From positions 33,397 through 97,396 of the forward strand of contig NZ_FOBC01000005.1 in assembly GCF_900109725.1 (NCBI RefSeq): a stretch of DNA of 64,000 nucleotides. The letters are read 5' to 3'. This document shows, piece after piece, positions 33,937-43,906 of this stretch (the first letter of the stretch is position 1; each line of letters begins with the position of its first letter). The DNA comes from Halomonas daqiaonensis. GTDB lineage: Bacteria > Pseudomonadota > Gammaproteobacteria > Pseudomonadales > Halomonadaceae. The notes beneath the pieces are model-generated. The model saw only the letters and a list, made by a program, of their open reading frames with translations, did not search any database and was not told the DNA's origin. Both the position numbers and the translations under genes were made by a program.

Positions 33937-34740
33937 TCATGCCTTGGGTGCCGAGAGGCGGTCGAGGCGTAGCCGCTGACGGCCATCGAAGAGCCGCCGG
34001 CTGCCCACTGCCACCGCAGCGAGGGTGCCAAAGCCGGTCCCCAGGGTGATGGTAAACATCACCAGTATCTGATACTTCACTGCCAATGCTGGCGGACTGC
34101 CGGCGAGTATCTGGCCGGTCATCATGCCCGGCAGGCTGACCACCCCGGCGGCGGCCATGGCGTTGATCATCGGCATCAGGCCGCTGCGCATCGCCTCGCG
34201 GCGGATATCACCGACCGCCTCCTGCCATCGCTGGCCGAGCATCAGTCGGTTCTCGATCACCGCCCGCTGGCGCCAGGCGGTGTCGGTCAGACGATCCAGC
34301 GCCAGGGCGACCCCGGTCATGGTGTTGCCGAGCATCATGCCCAGTAACGGAATGGCGTACTGCGGCCGATACCAGGGCTCGGGGCCGATGATCACGGTGA
34401 GCGTCAGCACGGTCACCGTGAACGACGACAGGAACATCGCCACTGTGCCGATACCGAAGGCCCAGCCGCCCAGCAAGCGGCGCTTCTGGCGCGCCATCAC
34501 TTCTCGACCGGCAATCAGCAGCATGCCCAGCGCCATCAACGTCACCCACACCAACCGCTCGGCAGCAAAAAGCGCCTCCAGCACCAGGCCCACCAGGGCG
34601 AGCTGGATCACCGTTCGCGCCGCCGCGATCAGCAGGCTGCGGCTCATCCCGAGTCGCATGGCGGCCGTACAGCCGGCCAGTGCCACCACCATCAGCGCCG
34701 CCAGGGCCAACTGCCACCAGGCCAGTTGAATCACGTCCAT
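33937..34740 (-). CDS. fetB: Iron export ABC transporter permease FetB
   Basis: A 267-residue membrane protein of the FetB (UPF0014) family with six to seven hydrophobic segments. LLGMMLGNTMTGVALALDRL and LPGMMTGQILAGSPP are family marks. With FetA it is linked in E. coli to iron export and oxidative stress resistance. Its start overlaps the fetA end by 10 bases. Confidence 0.85.
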   Translation of the reverse strand: MDVIQLAWWQLALAALMVVALAGCTAAMRLGMSRSLLIAAARTVIQLALVGLVLEALFAAERLVWVTLMALGMLLIAGREVMARQKRRLLGGWAFGIGTVAMFLSSFTVTVLTLTVIIGPEPWYRPQYAIPLLGMMLGNTMTGVALALDRLTDTAWRQRAVIENRLMLGQRWQEAVGDIRREAMRSGLMPMINAMAAAGVVSLPGMMTGQILAGSPPALAVKYQILVMFTITLGTGFGTLAAVAVGSRRLFDGRQRLRLDRLSAPKA

Positions 34741-35357
34741 GTCGGCACCTCCGCAAGCTCGGCCCCCTCGATGCGCCAGTGGTGGTTCGCCACTCGGGCG
34801 ATCTGGGCGGCATCGTGGGCGACCCAGAGTGTCGGCCAGCCTCTCTCACGAATGCGCTCGACCAACCAGGTCTCCACGCGCCGGGTGGTGGCATCATCCA
34901 GATTGGCGGTGGGCTCGTCGAGCAGCAGTGCCGAGGGCTCGCGACTGATCGCCCGCAGCAGGGCCAGACGCTGCTTCTCTCCGGAGGAGAGCCTGGCCAC
35001 CTGCCAGTCCAGCACCTCGGGGGTGAAGCCCAGTGCCTTGAGGTCGGCGGGATCGGCCTGCGACAGGTGCTCCCCCACGCTGTCGGCCCACCAGTGGCTT
35101 TCCGCCGGTACCAGCATCACCCGCGCACGCCACTCATGGGCCGGCAGCGATGCCTGGTCGAGATCGCCAAGCAATGCCTTCCCGCCGTGGGGCTCGAGAT
35201 CCGCCACGGCGCGCAGCAGCCGGCTCTTCCCGGAGCCGCTGGCCCCGGAGAGGCAGAGGATCTCGGCTGGGGCGAGGGTCAACTCGACCCCGCTCAGTTC
35301 GCTGATAGCAAGCCGCTCGAGGCGCAGGACATCGGTAGCGGGCAAGGCAGCCTCCAC
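34731..35357 (-). CDS. fetA: Iron export ABC transporter ATP-binding protein FetA
   Basis: A 208-residue ABC ATPase. Walker A is GASGSGKS near residue 38, the signature is LSSGEKQR, and Walker B is ALLLDEPTANLDD. The Q-loop region reads VMLVPAESHWW. The pairing with fetB gives the name. It is divergent from acr3, with 180 bases between. Confidence 0.85.
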   Translation of the reverse strand: MEAALPATDVLRLERLAISELSGVELTLAPAEILCLSGASGSGKSRLLRAVADLEPHGGKALLGDLDQASLPAHEWRARVMLVPAESHWWADSVGEHLSQADPADLKALGFTPEVLDWQVARLSSGEKQRLALLRAISREPSALLLDEPTANLDDATTRRVETWLVERIRERGWPTLWVAHDAAQIARVANHHWRIEGAELAEVPTWT

Positions 35358-35459
35358 TCAGAAGGGACTGGGCGCGATGGTAGCAGCTCGCGCCGTACGG
35401 AATGTGCGACGTGACGTCGTCATCACTGCGCCTGCGACAAGGCAAGACGCGTCAACCGT

Positions 35460-35508
35460 GTGGTCCTGGACCACTATCGGCCTTAGAATATACGATAATC
35501 CATATATT
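35460..35508 (+). promoter_or_regulatory. acr3 promoter region with ArsR-type operator
   Basis: AATATA (35487-35492), 10 bases, TATATT (35503-35508) is an inverted repeat that overlaps the -10-like TAGAAT (35484-35489). Its right arm ATCCATATATTTAC resembles TTCCATATATACAC in front of the ars GAPDH gene. A second inverted repeat GTGGTCC-T-GGACCAC lies at 35460-35474. Confidence 0.5.
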
Positions 35509-35537
35509 TACTTTCGCCGACCAAAGGTACGCGGTTC

Positions 35538-36623
35538 ATGACCACACACCAGGAATCCCAGTCAACCAGCATCGCCGAGGGTATGGGACTATTCGAGCGT
35601 TTCCTCTCGCTGTGGGTGGCACTGGCCATCGTCGCCGGGGTACTGGTCGGTCAGTTCGCCCCGCTCATTCCCGACGCGCTGTCTCGCTTCGAATACGCCC
35701 AGGTATCGATCCCGGTGGCCATCTTGATCTGGGCGATGATATTTCCCATGATGGCGCAGATCGACTTCACCGCCGTACTCGGTGTGCGCCGCCAGCCCAA
35801 GGGGCTGATCATTACCACCACGGTGAACTGGCTGATCAAGCCCTTCACCATGTTCGCCATCGCCTGGTTCTTCCTGACAGTGGTGTTCCAGCCGCTGATC
35901 CCCGAGGACCTGGCCGGCCAGTATCTGGCCGGCGCCATCCTGCTCGGCGCCGCGCCCTGCACCGCCATGGTCTTCGTATGGAGCACCCTGACTCGAGGCG
36001 ACGCCGCCTACACCCTGGTGCAGGTGTCGCTCAACGACCTGATCATGCTGTTCGCCTTCGCGCCCATCGTGGTCTTCCTGCTCGACGTTTCCAACATCCA
36101 GGTGCCCTGGGATACGGTGGCGTTGTCAGTAGTCCTCTACATCGTGATTCCGCTCGCTGCCGGCTACCTGACACGGCGCACGCTGATCGCCCGTCACGGT
36201 AGTGAGTGGTATGACAACGTCTTCCTCAAACGCATCGGCCCGATCACGCCGGCCGGGCTGATCCTGACGCTGGTGCTCTTGTTCGCCTTCCAGGGCGAGG
36301 TGATCCTCGAGGCGCCGCTGCATATCGTGCTGATCGCCATCCCGCTGATTATCCAGACCTTCCTGATCTTCTTCATCGCCTACGGATGGGCCAAGGCGTG
36401 GAAGGTGCCTCACAACGTCGCCGCCCCCGGCGCGATGATCGGCGCCAGCAACTTCTTCGAACTGGCCGTGGCCGCCGCCATCGCGCTGTTCGGCCTACAG
36501 TCCGGTGCGGCACTGGCCACGGTGGTGGGCGTGCTGGTGGAGGTGCCTCTGATGCTGGCCCTGGTGCGTATCGCCAACAAGACGCGTCATCATTTTCCCG
36601 AGGCCAGCGAGGAAGGTGGCTAA
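35538..36623 (+). CDS. acr3: Arsenite efflux transporter ACR3
   Basis: A 361-residue membrane protein with about ten transmembrane segments. GAAPCTAMVFVWSTLTRGDAAY with conserved Cys141 is the ACR3 signature region, and GASNFFELAVA is a second mark. It expels arsenite, As(III), from the cytoplasm. It leads the plus-strand part of the ars island, followed after 117 bases by a second carrier. Confidence 0.9.
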   Translation: MTTHQESQSTSIAEGMGLFERFLSLWVALAIVAGVLVGQFAPLIPDALSRFEYAQVSIPVAILIWAMIFPMMAQIDFTAVLGVRRQPKGLIITTTVNWLIKPFTMFAIAWFFLTVVFQPLIPEDLAGQYLAGAILLGAAPCTAMVFVWSTLTRGDAAYTLVQVSLNDLIMLFAFAPIVVFLLDVSNIQVPWDTVALSVVLYIVIPLAAGYLTRRTLIARHGSEWYDNVFLKRIGPITPAGLILTLVLLFAFQGEVILEAPLHIVLIAIPLIIQTFLIFFIAYGWAKAWKVPHNVAAPGAMIGASNFFELAVAAAIALFGLQSGAALATVVGVLVEVPLMLALVRIANKTRHHFPEASEEGG

Positions 36624-36740
36624 GCCATATCGATCGACGTCACACCCCGGGACCGTGAGTGGCTGCGTAACAAGGATAGCGTCCGCCCCCTCTGGCAAAG
36701 ACAATGCCCATGACGGTTGCCGGTTGGGAGAAACGTAGCC

Positions 36741-37712
36741 ATGCGCGAGGGGATGGAGCGCTACCAGTCCTGGATCTACCTGCTGTGCATTCTGGTAGGC
36801 CTGGGGCTGGGCCTTGCCAGTCCGGGCCTTGCCAGCGTGCTCGAAAGTGGCCTCTGGCCGCTTCTGGGCGGACTGCTGTATGCCACCTTCACCCAGATTC
36901 CGCTGGTTCGCCTAGCCGATGGCTTTCGGGACTGGCGCTTCCTCTCTGCCCTGCTGATCGGAAACTTCCTGGTGATCCCGCTCGTGGTGGGCGGCGTGGT
37001 ATCGGGACTGCCGCTGACACCGGCCATCCAGGCGGGGATATTGCTGGTGCTGCTGGTGCCCTGTACCGACTGGTTCATCAGCTTCACCCACCTCGGCAAA
37101 GGCGATAGCGCCCGGGCCATCACCGCCACGCCCCTGCTGTTGCTCATACAGCTGCTTGTCCTGCCGCTCTACCTGTGGCTGTTACTCGGGGAAGCCTGGT
37201 TGCAACTCGCCGTCGGCCCACACCTGATCAGCGCCTTCGCCGGCCTCATACTTGCCCCTCTGTCACTGGCATGGGTCACTGAATGCCTGGCCGCGCGACA
37301 CCGGAAGGCGAGGCGACTGATTCATGGCCTGGGCGTCCTGCCGGTCCCGCTTCTGGCACTGGTCATCCTGGTGATTGCGGCATCGCAGGTCACTTCCGTG
37401 ATCGAATTTTCGGAGGTCCTGCTTCAGGTCCTGGCGGTGTTCATTGCCTACCTGCTCTTCGCGGTCTTCCTGGGCAAGCTCCTCGGCCAGCTGTTTCGAG
37501 TCGACACCTTCCAGGCGCGCACCCTGGCCTTCAGCTTCGGCACCCGCAACTCCTTCGTGATGCTGCCGCTGGCCCTCACGCTGCCGGACGCCTTGCAGGC
37601 CGCCGTGGTGGTCATCGTCTTTCAGTCACTGGTCGAGCTTTTCGGCATGGTAGCCTACCTGGCCTGGGTGCCGAGCAAGCTGATACCGGAGCCGCCTGAC
37701 GGCTGCAGCTAG
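36741..37712 (+). CDS. Second ACR3-like arsenic resistance carrier
   Basis: A 323-residue membrane protein of the bile acid/sodium symporter superfamily. It is a divergent ACR3 relative: VPCTDWFISFTHLGKGDSARA with Cys108 lines up with the Cys region of ACR3, and FGTRNSFVMLPLAL with the later motif. I start at the ATG at 36741 because GGGAG lies 10 bases upstream. It could move arsenite, antimonite or an organoarsenical; the sequence does not decide this. It converges with arsR. Confidence 0.72.
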   Translation: MREGMERYQSWIYLLCILVGLGLGLASPGLASVLESGLWPLLGGLLYATFTQIPLVRLADGFRDWRFLSALLIGNFLVIPLVVGGVVSGLPLTPAIQAGILLVLLVPCTDWFISFTHLGKGDSARAITATPLLLLIQLLVLPLYLWLLLGEAWLQLAVGPHLISAFAGLILAPLSLAWVTECLAARHRKARRLIHGLGVLPVPLLALVILVIAASQVTSVIEFSEVLLQVLAVFIAYLLFAVFLGKLLGQLFRVDTFQARTLAFSFGTRNSFVMLPLALTLPDALQAAVVVIVFQSLVELFGMVAYLAWVPSKLIPEPPDGCS

Positions 37713-37742
37713 GAGCGTGTGGTCTCGTCCCGGCCCCTTTGC

Positions 37743-38093
37743 TCAGCAGAGCGACGCACGCCGCTCGGGGCGATCACCCATGCAAGAAAGGCGCTGGCGC
37801 AACTGCTCGAGCCTGCGACCGCACCCTTTCTCGGCAGCCTCCAGGGTGGTCATCGCCCAGGTGGGCAGGTTCGGATCGAGCCCGTAATAGACCCACTGCC
37901 CCTCACGCCGGTCGTTGAGCAATCCGCACTGACGCAGTTGTGCCAGGTGTCGAGAGACCTTGGGCTGCGACTCGTCCAGAGCGTGGGTCATCTCGCAGAC
38001 ACATAGCTCCTGCTCGCGCAGCAAGAGAAGCATCAGCATCAGGCGCGTTTCGTCACCCAGGCACTTGAAGAGGCGAAGCGGGTCCAACGACAT
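37743..38093 (-). CDS. arsR: ArsR family arsenic-responsive repressor
   Basis: A 116-residue winged-helix repressor. Cys31 and Cys33 in ELCVCEM are the known As(III)-binding pair of the E. coli-type ArsR, and SQPKVSRHLAQLRQCGLL is the recognition helix. A C-terminal Cys ends the chain. It should release DNA when arsenite binds. I see no copy of the ATAT-type repeat in front of arsR itself. Confidence 0.9.
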   Translation of the reverse strand: MSLDPLRLFKCLGDETRLMLMLLLLREQELCVCEMTHALDESQPKVSRHLAQLRQCGLLNDRREGQWVYYGLDPNLPTWAMTTLEAAEKGCGRRLEQLRQRLSCMGDRPERRASLC

Positions 38094-38217
38094 TGGAGAT
38101 TTCCTCCGACCGGGATTTTGTCGATTCTACGTGATGCGGGAGCGGAGACGAAGCGACACCCGAGCCGCGTCGCCCCCGGCACTTGCCTTGCCCGGGGGCG
38201 AAGGCGAACATGGCGGG

Positions 38218-39420
38218 ATGACGACCTTCCTGCACCGCCACCCCCTGGCCATCATCGTCCTCGCCCAGCTCTGCGGCACGTCGTTGTGGTTCAGCGTGAA
38301 TGGCGTGGGGCTGTCCCTGTCCCGCGATCTGGGCCTCACCGAGGCTGACCTCGGCCGGCTGACCCTCACCGTTCAGGCGGGTTTCATCCTCGGCACTCTG
38401 AGCATCGCGGCAAGCGGCCTTGCCGACCGGTTCCGCGCCAGCCGTATCTTTGCCATCGCTTGTCTGATCGGCGCTCTGGTCAATGCGGCCTTCGTGCTGA
38501 CATCGGCATCCTTCGCGGCGAGCCTGGCCATGCGCTTCGCCACCGGCCTGTGTCTGGCCGGCATCTATCCCTTGGGCATGAAACTAGTGATCGGCTGGAC
38601 ACCGACCCACAAGGGCGCGGCACTGGCGTGGCTAGTCGGCATGCTGACTCTGGGGACCGCCCTGCCCCACCTGCTGCGCGGAGCCACGCTTGGTATGCCC
38701 TGGGAATGGCCACTGCTCGGTGCCTCGCTGCTTGCGCTGGCCGGCGGGGCACTCATTCACCTGCTCGGCGACGGCCCTCACCTGCCACCGCCTGCCGGCC
38801 CCACACGGCTACAGGAGGGCCTCGCAGGCCTGCGCGAGCCTCGCTTCCGGGCCGTGGCGGGGGGCTACTTCGGCCACTGCTGGGAGCTGTACGCCCTGTG
38901 GATGCTGACGCCCTTCCTGGTGGCCCGGGAGGTCGGGCGCCTGGGCGCCGCCGAGGACCTGATACCCTGGCTGTCGTTCGGCATCATCGCCCTGGGGCTC
39001 ATCGGTTGCGTGGGAGGTGGTGCCTTGAGCCGACGACTCGGCAGCCTTTGGGTGGCACGGCGCGCCCTGGCCACCTCCGGGCTGATCTGTCTGGCCTATC
39101 CGCTGCTGCCCTGGGCGCCGCCCGGCCTGCTGCTCATACTGCTCGGCGCCTGGGGGCTCACGGTCATCGCCGACTCTCCGCAGTTTTCGGCCCTCGCCGC
39201 TGCAACCGCCCCCCAGGCCAGAGTCGGCTCAACGCTGGCGGTGATGAATGCCGTGGGCTTCGCACTGACCATCCCGGCAATATCGCTGACCAGCAGCCTC
39301 TGGGCCACCCAGGGCCCCTGGGTGCTGTGGTGGCTGCTACCGGGTCCGGCAGTGGGCCTCTGGGCACTGCGAGGACTCACCGAGAAACAGCCTCAACCGG
39401 CGCCGTCGGGGTCCTCCTGA
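38218..39420 (+). CDS. MFS transporter in the ars island
   Basis: A 400-residue major facilitator protein with about 12 membrane segments. LADRFRASRIF is its motif A. The Met at 38218 gives a normal MFS start; GTG or TTG codons upstream are possible. It lies between arsR (divergent) and arsJ (convergent), so an arsenic-related substrate is likely but not shown. It is not ArsJ, and I cannot tell whether it is ArsK-like. Confidence 0.7.
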   Translation: MTTFLHRHPLAIIVLAQLCGTSLWFSVNGVGLSLSRDLGLTEADLGRLTLTVQAGFILGTLSIAASGLADRFRASRIFAIACLIGALVNAAFVLTSASFAASLAMRFATGLCLAGIYPLGMKLVIGWTPTHKGAALAWLVGMLTLGTALPHLLRGATLGMPWEWPLLGASLLALAGGALIHLLGDGPHLPPPAGPTRLQEGLAGLREPRFRAVAGGYFGHCWELYALWMLTPFLVAREVGRLGAAEDLIPWLSFGIIALGLIGCVGGGALSRRLGSLWVARRALATSGLICLAYPLLPWAPPGLLLILLGAWGLTVIADSPQFSALAAATAPQARVGSTLAVMNAVGFALTIPAISLTSSLWATQGPWVLWWLLPGPAVGLWALRGLTEKQPQPAPSGSS

Positions 39421-39430
39421 GGCCGAGAAA

Positions 39431-40660
39431 TCATGGGGCCGCGGTTTCCCTCGGCAGCGCCAGGGCCATCAGGGCGCTGGCCGCCACCAGAGCCGCAGAG
39501 ATCCACAGGCAGGCCGCCAGTCCGTAGCCCTGGTAGACCCAGCCAGAGAGCAAGGTGCCCAGCAGACGCCCCATGGCGTTGGCCATATAGTAGAAGCCGA
39601 CGTCCATGGAGACGCCATCGGCGCGCGCGTAGTGGACGATCAAGTAGCTGTGCCAGCTGGAGTTGATGGCGAACAGCACGCCGAAAGCCAGCAACCCTGC
39701 CACCAGCCAACCCACCTCGGCCAGGGGCAGCAGGGCCAGCACCGCCGGCAGGCCGGCTAGTGCCAGCGCCCAGACCGCCGTAACGGCCCGCGGGCCGCTC
39801 TTGATCAGACCCGTCAGGCGTGGCGCCTGGGTCTGCACACCACCGTAACCGATCACCCAGATGGCCAGCAGGCCACCCACCGTCCAGTGGCTCCAGCCGT
39901 GCTGGTCATAGAGGAACACCGGTAAGGCGACCACGAACCAGACGTCACGGGAGGCGAATAGGCACAGCCTCGCCGCTGAAAGCACGTTGATGGCCCGCGA
40001 CTTGGAAAACACCTCGGTGAACTTGGGCTTGCGCTTCTGGCGGCCCAGGTCGGCCTTGAGCCGCCAAAGCGACAGGCCCAGCACGACAATGAGCATCACT
40101 GCCATGATCACCATCGCGCCACGGAAACCGATCAGCGTAAGTAGCACACCCCCGAGGAAAAAACCGGCGCCCTTGAGCGCATTTTTCGAGCCGGTGAGGA
40201 TGGCCACCCAGCGGTAGAGCGAGCTTTGGGCACTGGCGCTGTCCTTGGGCACCAGTACTTTGACCGCGCTCTTGGCGCTCATCTTGTTGAGATCCTTGGC
40301 GATGCCCGAGAGCGCCTGGGCCGCCATCACCCAAGGCACGGTAAGCGCCGCGGCGGGGACCATCAGCATCGCCAAAGCCAGTATCTGCAATGCCAGGCCG
40401 GCATTCATGGTGCGGTTAAGCCCCAGCCGGGCCCCCAACCAGCCTCCGACCAGATTGGTAACCACACCGAAGGCCTCGTAAAAGAGGAACAGCATGGCCA
40501 CTTCCAGCGGCGAGTAGCCCAACTGGTGGAAGTGCAGCACCACCAGCATGCGCAGGGCGCCGTCGGTCAGGGTGAAGGCCCAGTAGTTACCGGTGATCAG
40601 CAGATACTGGCGGACCTCGAAGGGCAGCCCCCTGAGACGGGAGACGAGCGATTCAGCCAC
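39431..40660 (-). CDS. arsJ: Organoarsenical efflux permease ArsJ
   Basis: A 409-residue MFS protein. [30 protein letters not shown] is in part the ArsJ start, and [13 protein letters not shown] is a family mark. ArsJ exports 1-arseno-3-phosphoglycerate, made from arsenate by a partner GAPDH encoded next door; that pairing is present here. I choose the GTG at 40660, which overlaps the GAPDH stop by 8 bases and has AGGTGG upstream; an ATG at 40726 would overlap more. Confidence 0.85.
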   Translation of the reverse strand: MAESLVSRLRGLPFEVRQYLLITGNYWAFTLTDGALRMLVVLHFHQLGYSPLEVAMLFLFYEAFGVVTNLVGGWLGARLGLNRTMNAGLALQILALAMLMVPAAALTVPWVMAAQALSGIAKDLNKMSAKSAVKVLVPKDSASAQSSLYRWVAILTGSKNALKGAGFFLGGVLLTLIGFRGAMVIMAVMLIVVLGLSLWRLKADLGRQKRKPKFTEVFSKSRAINVLSAARLCLFASRDVWFVVALPVFLYDQHGWSHWTVGGLLAIWVIGYGGVQTQAPRLTGLIKSGPRAVTAVWALALAGLPAVLALLPLAEVGWLVAGLLAFGVLFAINSSWHSYLIVHYARADGVSMDVGFYYMANAMGRLLGTLLSGWVYQGYGLAACLWISAALVAASALMALALPRETAAP

Positions 40661-41696
40661 GCCCCACCTTCTCACTCCCCACCTTGAGCGCCAATTCGGC
40701 TGTGCGGTTGGCGTAGCCCCACTCATTGTCGTACCAGGCGTAGAGCTTTAGCTGGGTGCCGTTGATCACCATGGTCGAGAGCGCATCGATGATCGCGCTG
40801 CGCGGATCGGTGCGGTAGTCGATAGAGACCAACGGGCGTTCCTCAAAGCCCAGGATGCCGGCGAGCTCGCCTTCGGCGGCGGCCTTGAGCGCCGCGTTGA
40901 CCTCTTCCACCGTCACCTCGCGCTCGAGCTCGAAGACCATGTCGGTCAGCGAGGCATTGGCCAGCGGCACGCGCACGGCGTGGCCGTTGAGCTTGCCGGT
41001 CAGCTCCGGGAATATCTCGGTGATCGCCTTTGCCGAACCGGTGGTGGTCGGGATCAGGCTCATGCCGCAGGCCCGCGAACGACGCAGGTCGGGTTTGCTT
41101 GGAGAGCTGGGGGCGTCGAGGATGACCTGGGTATTGGTGATGTCGTGCACCGTCGTCATGGAGCCATGACGAATGCCGTAGGTCTCGTGGATCACCTTGA
41201 TGACGGGCGCCAGGCAGTTGGTGGTGCAACTCGCCGCGGTGACGATGCGGTGCGTCGCCGGGTCGTACTTGTCATCGTTGACGCCGACGACGACGTTGAG
41301 CACCGCCTCTTCCTTGATCGGCGCGCTGACCACCACACTCTCGACGCCCTGATCGAGATAGGCCTGGAGTGCGTCGCTGCCCTTCATCTTGCCGGAGCAC
41401 TCGATGGCCACCTGGCAAACGGACCAGTCGCTCTCTTCCAACGCCTTATGGGCGCTGAAGGCGATACGACGGCCATCGATCACCAAGGCGTCGTCTTCCG
41501 CCTGGATGCCCTGCCCGGGCGACCAGTGGCCATGGACCGAGTCGAACTCCAGCAGATGAGCGAAGGTGGCGGCGTCACCCCCTGGGTCGTTGATCCGCAC
41601 CAGCTCGACCTCGCCGGCCTCTACGCGAGGCCAAAGGCTGCGCAGCACCAGACGACCGATGCGACCAAAGCCATTGATACCGAGTCGTAGGGTCAT
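40653..41696 (-). CDS. gapdh: Glyceraldehyde-3-phosphate dehydrogenase of the ars island
   Basis: A 347-residue [20 protein letters not shown] binds NAD, and Cys157 in [11 protein letters not shown] is catalytic. The neighbour arsJ shows its likely role: using arsenate in place of phosphate to make 1-arseno-3-phosphoglycerate for export. GGAG lies 7 bases before the ATG at 41696. A palindrome like that in front of acr3 lies 24-43 bases upstream of the start. Confidence 0.88.
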   Translation of the reverse strand: MTLRLGINGFGRIGRLVLRSLWPRVEAGEVELVRINDPGGDAATFAHLLEFDSVHGHWSPGQGIQAEDDALVIDGRRIAFSAHKALEESDWSVCQVAIECSGKMKGSDALQAYLDQGVESVVVSAPIKEEAVLNVVVGVNDDKYDPATHRIVTAASCTTNCLAPVIKVIHETYGIRHGSMTTVHDITNTQVILDAPSSPSKPDLRRSRACGMSLIPTTTGSAKAITEIFPELTGKLNGHAVRVPLANASLTDMVFELEREVTVEEVNAALKAAAEGELAGILGFEERPLVSIDYRTDPRSAIIDALSTMVINGTQLKLYAWYDNEWGYANRTAELALKVGSEKVGRG

Positions 41697-41719
41697 GCTT
41701 CTCTCCCGCGAGGGTTTTG

Positions 41720-41739
41720 ATATCTGGAATTCCATATAT
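41720..41739 (-). promoter_or_regulatory. ArsR-type operator in front of gapdh-arsJ
   Basis: ATATCTGGAATTCCATATAT is a palindrome with one mismatched pair. Its arm TTCCATATATACAC matches the arm at the acr3 promoter in 11 of 14 bases. Confidence 0.55.
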
Positions 41740-41769
41740 ACACGGGCAATCTGTCAATCTTGTGACACC

Positions 41770-41805
41770 CAAAAACGTCAACGGGGAGGCGGTGGCCTCC
41801 CCGTT
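41770..41805 (-). terminator. Terminator of the pst operon
   Basis: An 11-bp stem AACGGGGAGGC / GCCTCCCCGTT (41780-41805) with a 4-base loop. On the minus strand it is followed by GACGTTTTT. It lies 28 bases past the pstB stop. Confidence 0.85.
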
Positions 41806-41832
41806 GTCATCGACCGCCAGGCGACGGTGACA

Positions 41833-42693
41833 CTAGCCATAGCGGCCGGTAATGTAGTCTTCCGCCTTCTTGGTAGCCGGATTGGCGAACATCGTCCGGG
41901 TGTCGTTGTACTCGATGATCTCGCCGAGGTGGAAGAAGGCCGTGTAGTCGGCCACCCGTGCCGCCTGCTGCATGTTATGCGTCACGGTGATGATAGTGAA
42001 CTGTTGCTTGAGCTTGTCCATCAGGTCCTCGATGGTGGCCGTGGAGATCGGATCCAGCGCCGAGGTCGGTTCATCCATCAGGATCACATCGGGCTGCACG
42101 GCGATGGCCCTGGCGATACACAGGCGCTGCTGCTGGCCACCGGAGAGCGAGGTGCCCGGCTGGTGCAGCTTGTCCTTGACCTCTTCCCACAGGCCGGCGT
42201 CGCGCAGTGCCTTCTCCACCAATTCGTCCTGCTCCGGCTTGCGGCTCACCAGATCGTGCATGCGCGGCGCATAGACGACATTGTCGTAGATCGACTTAGG
42301 AAAGGGATTGGGCTTCTGGAACACCATGCCCACCCGGCGACGCAGCGCCACCTCGTCCATCTTGGCAGCGTTGACGTCGCGACCGTCCATCTCCACCAGG
42401 CCCTCGAGGCGCACACTGGGGATCAGGTCATTCATGCGGTTGAGGCAGCGCAGGAAGGTCGACTTGCCACACCCCGAGGGCCCTATGAGCGCCGTAATGT
42501 TCTTCTGGTAGATATCGATGTTGAGATTCTTCAGCGCCTGGGTCTGGCCGTACCAGAGGTTGAGATCGCGGACACGAATGCTCAGCTCATGGTGGGCGTT
42601 ATTATTGCGGGTCACCGGCTGACCGGGTTCGGGACGAGAGCTTTCGTGACGTGACATCGGCGCGGTACTCCGCTCGGCAACGTGAATGTTCAT
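41833..42693 (-). CDS. pstB: Phosphate ABC transporter ATP-binding protein
   Basis: A 286-residue ABC ATPase. Walker A is GPSGCGKST, the signature LSGGQQQR, and Walker [27 protein letters not shown] is the PstB start. The N-terminal 35 residues are a Ser/Arg/Pro-rich extension; a later Met could be the true start. It is the last gene of pstSCAB and no phoU follows, unlike E. coli. Confidence 0.93.
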   Translation of the reverse strand: MNIHVAERSTAPMSRHESSRPEPGQPVTRNNNAHHELSIRVRDLNLWYGQTQALKNLNIDIYQKNITALIGPSGCGKSTFLRCLNRMNDLIPSVRLEGLVEMDGRDVNAAKMDEVALRRRVGMVFQKPNPFPKSIYDNVVYAPRMHDLVSRKPEQDELVEKALRDAGLWEEVKDKLHQPGTSLSGGQQQRLCIARAIAVQPDVILMDEPTSALDPISTATIEDLMDKLKQQFTIITVTHNMQQAARVADYTAFFHLGEIIEYNDTRTMFANPATKKAEDYITGRYG

Positions 42694-42721
42694 CTTTGGA
42701 TCCCCTGTAACGTAGCGTGAC

Positions 42722-43888
42722 CTACCAGCGGCGCTCGAATTTCTTGCGCAGGACGACGGCAGTGGCGTTGAGGAAGATCAGGATCGCCAACAGTACCAAG
42801 ATCCCTCCGGCGGTCTTCTCGACGAAGGCCTGCTCCGGCTCTCCCGCCCAGGTGAAGATCTGCGCCGGCAGTACGGTGGCGGCCTGTGTGAAAGAGCTCC
42901 CTGCGTCGGGAATGAAGGCCACCATGCCAATGATAATCAGCGGTGCGGTCTCGCCCATGGCCTGGGCCAGGCCGATGATCGAGCCGGTCATGATGCCCGG
43001 CATGGCCAGTGGCAATACGTGGTCGCGCACCACCTGCCAGCGCGAGCAGCCCACCCCGAAGGCGGCGTGGCGGATCGTGTCCGGCACACTGCGCAGCGCC
43101 GTGCGGGTCGCGATGATGATCACTGGCAGAGTCATCAGCGCCAGGGTCATGCCGCCTACCAGCGGCGTCGAACGCGGCACACCAAAGAAGTTGATGAAGA
43201 TCGCCAGGCCCAGCAAGCCGAACAGGATCGAGGGGATCGCCGCCAGGTTGTTGATGTTGATCTCGATGATCTGGGTCAGGCGATTGTCGGGGGCGAACTC
43301 CTCGAGGTAGACCGCCGTCATTACACCGATGGGAAAGGCGATGGCCAGCGTCACCAGCAAGGTCATTACCGTGCCCACGGCGGCGGAGAGGATCCCCGCG
43401 GCCTCGGGCATCTTGGAGTCGCCGCTGGTGAAGAAGGTGGTGTTGAATTTGAGCTCCACTCGGTCCTGCTGCACCAGCGCTTCGACCGTGGCCTGCTGGG
43501 ACTCACTGAGCTTGTGACGATGCCCCTTGAGGTACTGGTCCACTTCGCTGTCGGCCAGCACCCAGCGAGTCTCGGTGGTGCCCAGCAGCTCGGGGTTGTC
43601 GCGCATGCGCACCGGAATCAGACGCTCGAAGGTACGACTCACCAGACGCGACACCTCGGGGTCCAGGGCGGCACGCCCCATGCGCTGGGCATCTTCGTTA
43701 TAGTCGACCTCCACCTGGATCTGCGCCTGCTGGAAGGCCGGCAGGCCCTTGGCGAGCATGTCGGCGAAGAACAGCACCAGGAACAGGCCAGCGATTCCCA
43801 GGGCCCCCATGGAGATCCACTTCAGCCGCGATGAGCGGCGATGGCGGCGGCGCAGCTGGGTGCTGATGTCGTCGAAGGAGTGACTCAT
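42722..43888 (-). CDS. pstA: Phosphate ABC transporter permease PstA
   Basis: A 388-residue inner-membrane permease. The C-terminal 250 residues hold the ABC permease core with the EAA-type loop [25 protein letters not shown] first membrane segment near residues 25-47 is followed by a periplasmic insert of about 110 residues that E. coli PstA lacks, as in pseudomonad forms. Confidence 0.9.
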   Translation of the reverse strand: MSHSFDDISTQLRRRHRRSSRLKWISMGALGIAGLFLVLFFADMLAKGLPAFQQAQIQVEVDYNEDAQRMGRAALDPEVSRLVSRTFERLIPVRMRDNPELLGTTETRWVLADSEVDQYLKGHRHKLSESQQATVEALVQQDRVELKFNTTFFTSGDSKMPEAAGILSAAVGTVMTLLVTLAIAFPIGVMTAVYLEEFAPDNRLTQIIEININNLAAIPSILFGLLGLAIFINFFGVPRSTPLVGGMTLALMTLPVIIIATRTALRSVPDTIRHAAFGVGCSRWQVVRDHVLPLAMPGIMTGSIIGLAQAMGETAPLIIIGMVAFIPDAGSSFTQAATVLPAQIFTWAGEPEQAFVEKTAGGILVLLAILIFLNATAVVLRKKFERRW

Positions 43889-43906
43889 CTCGGCGATTCC
43901 TCGGCG

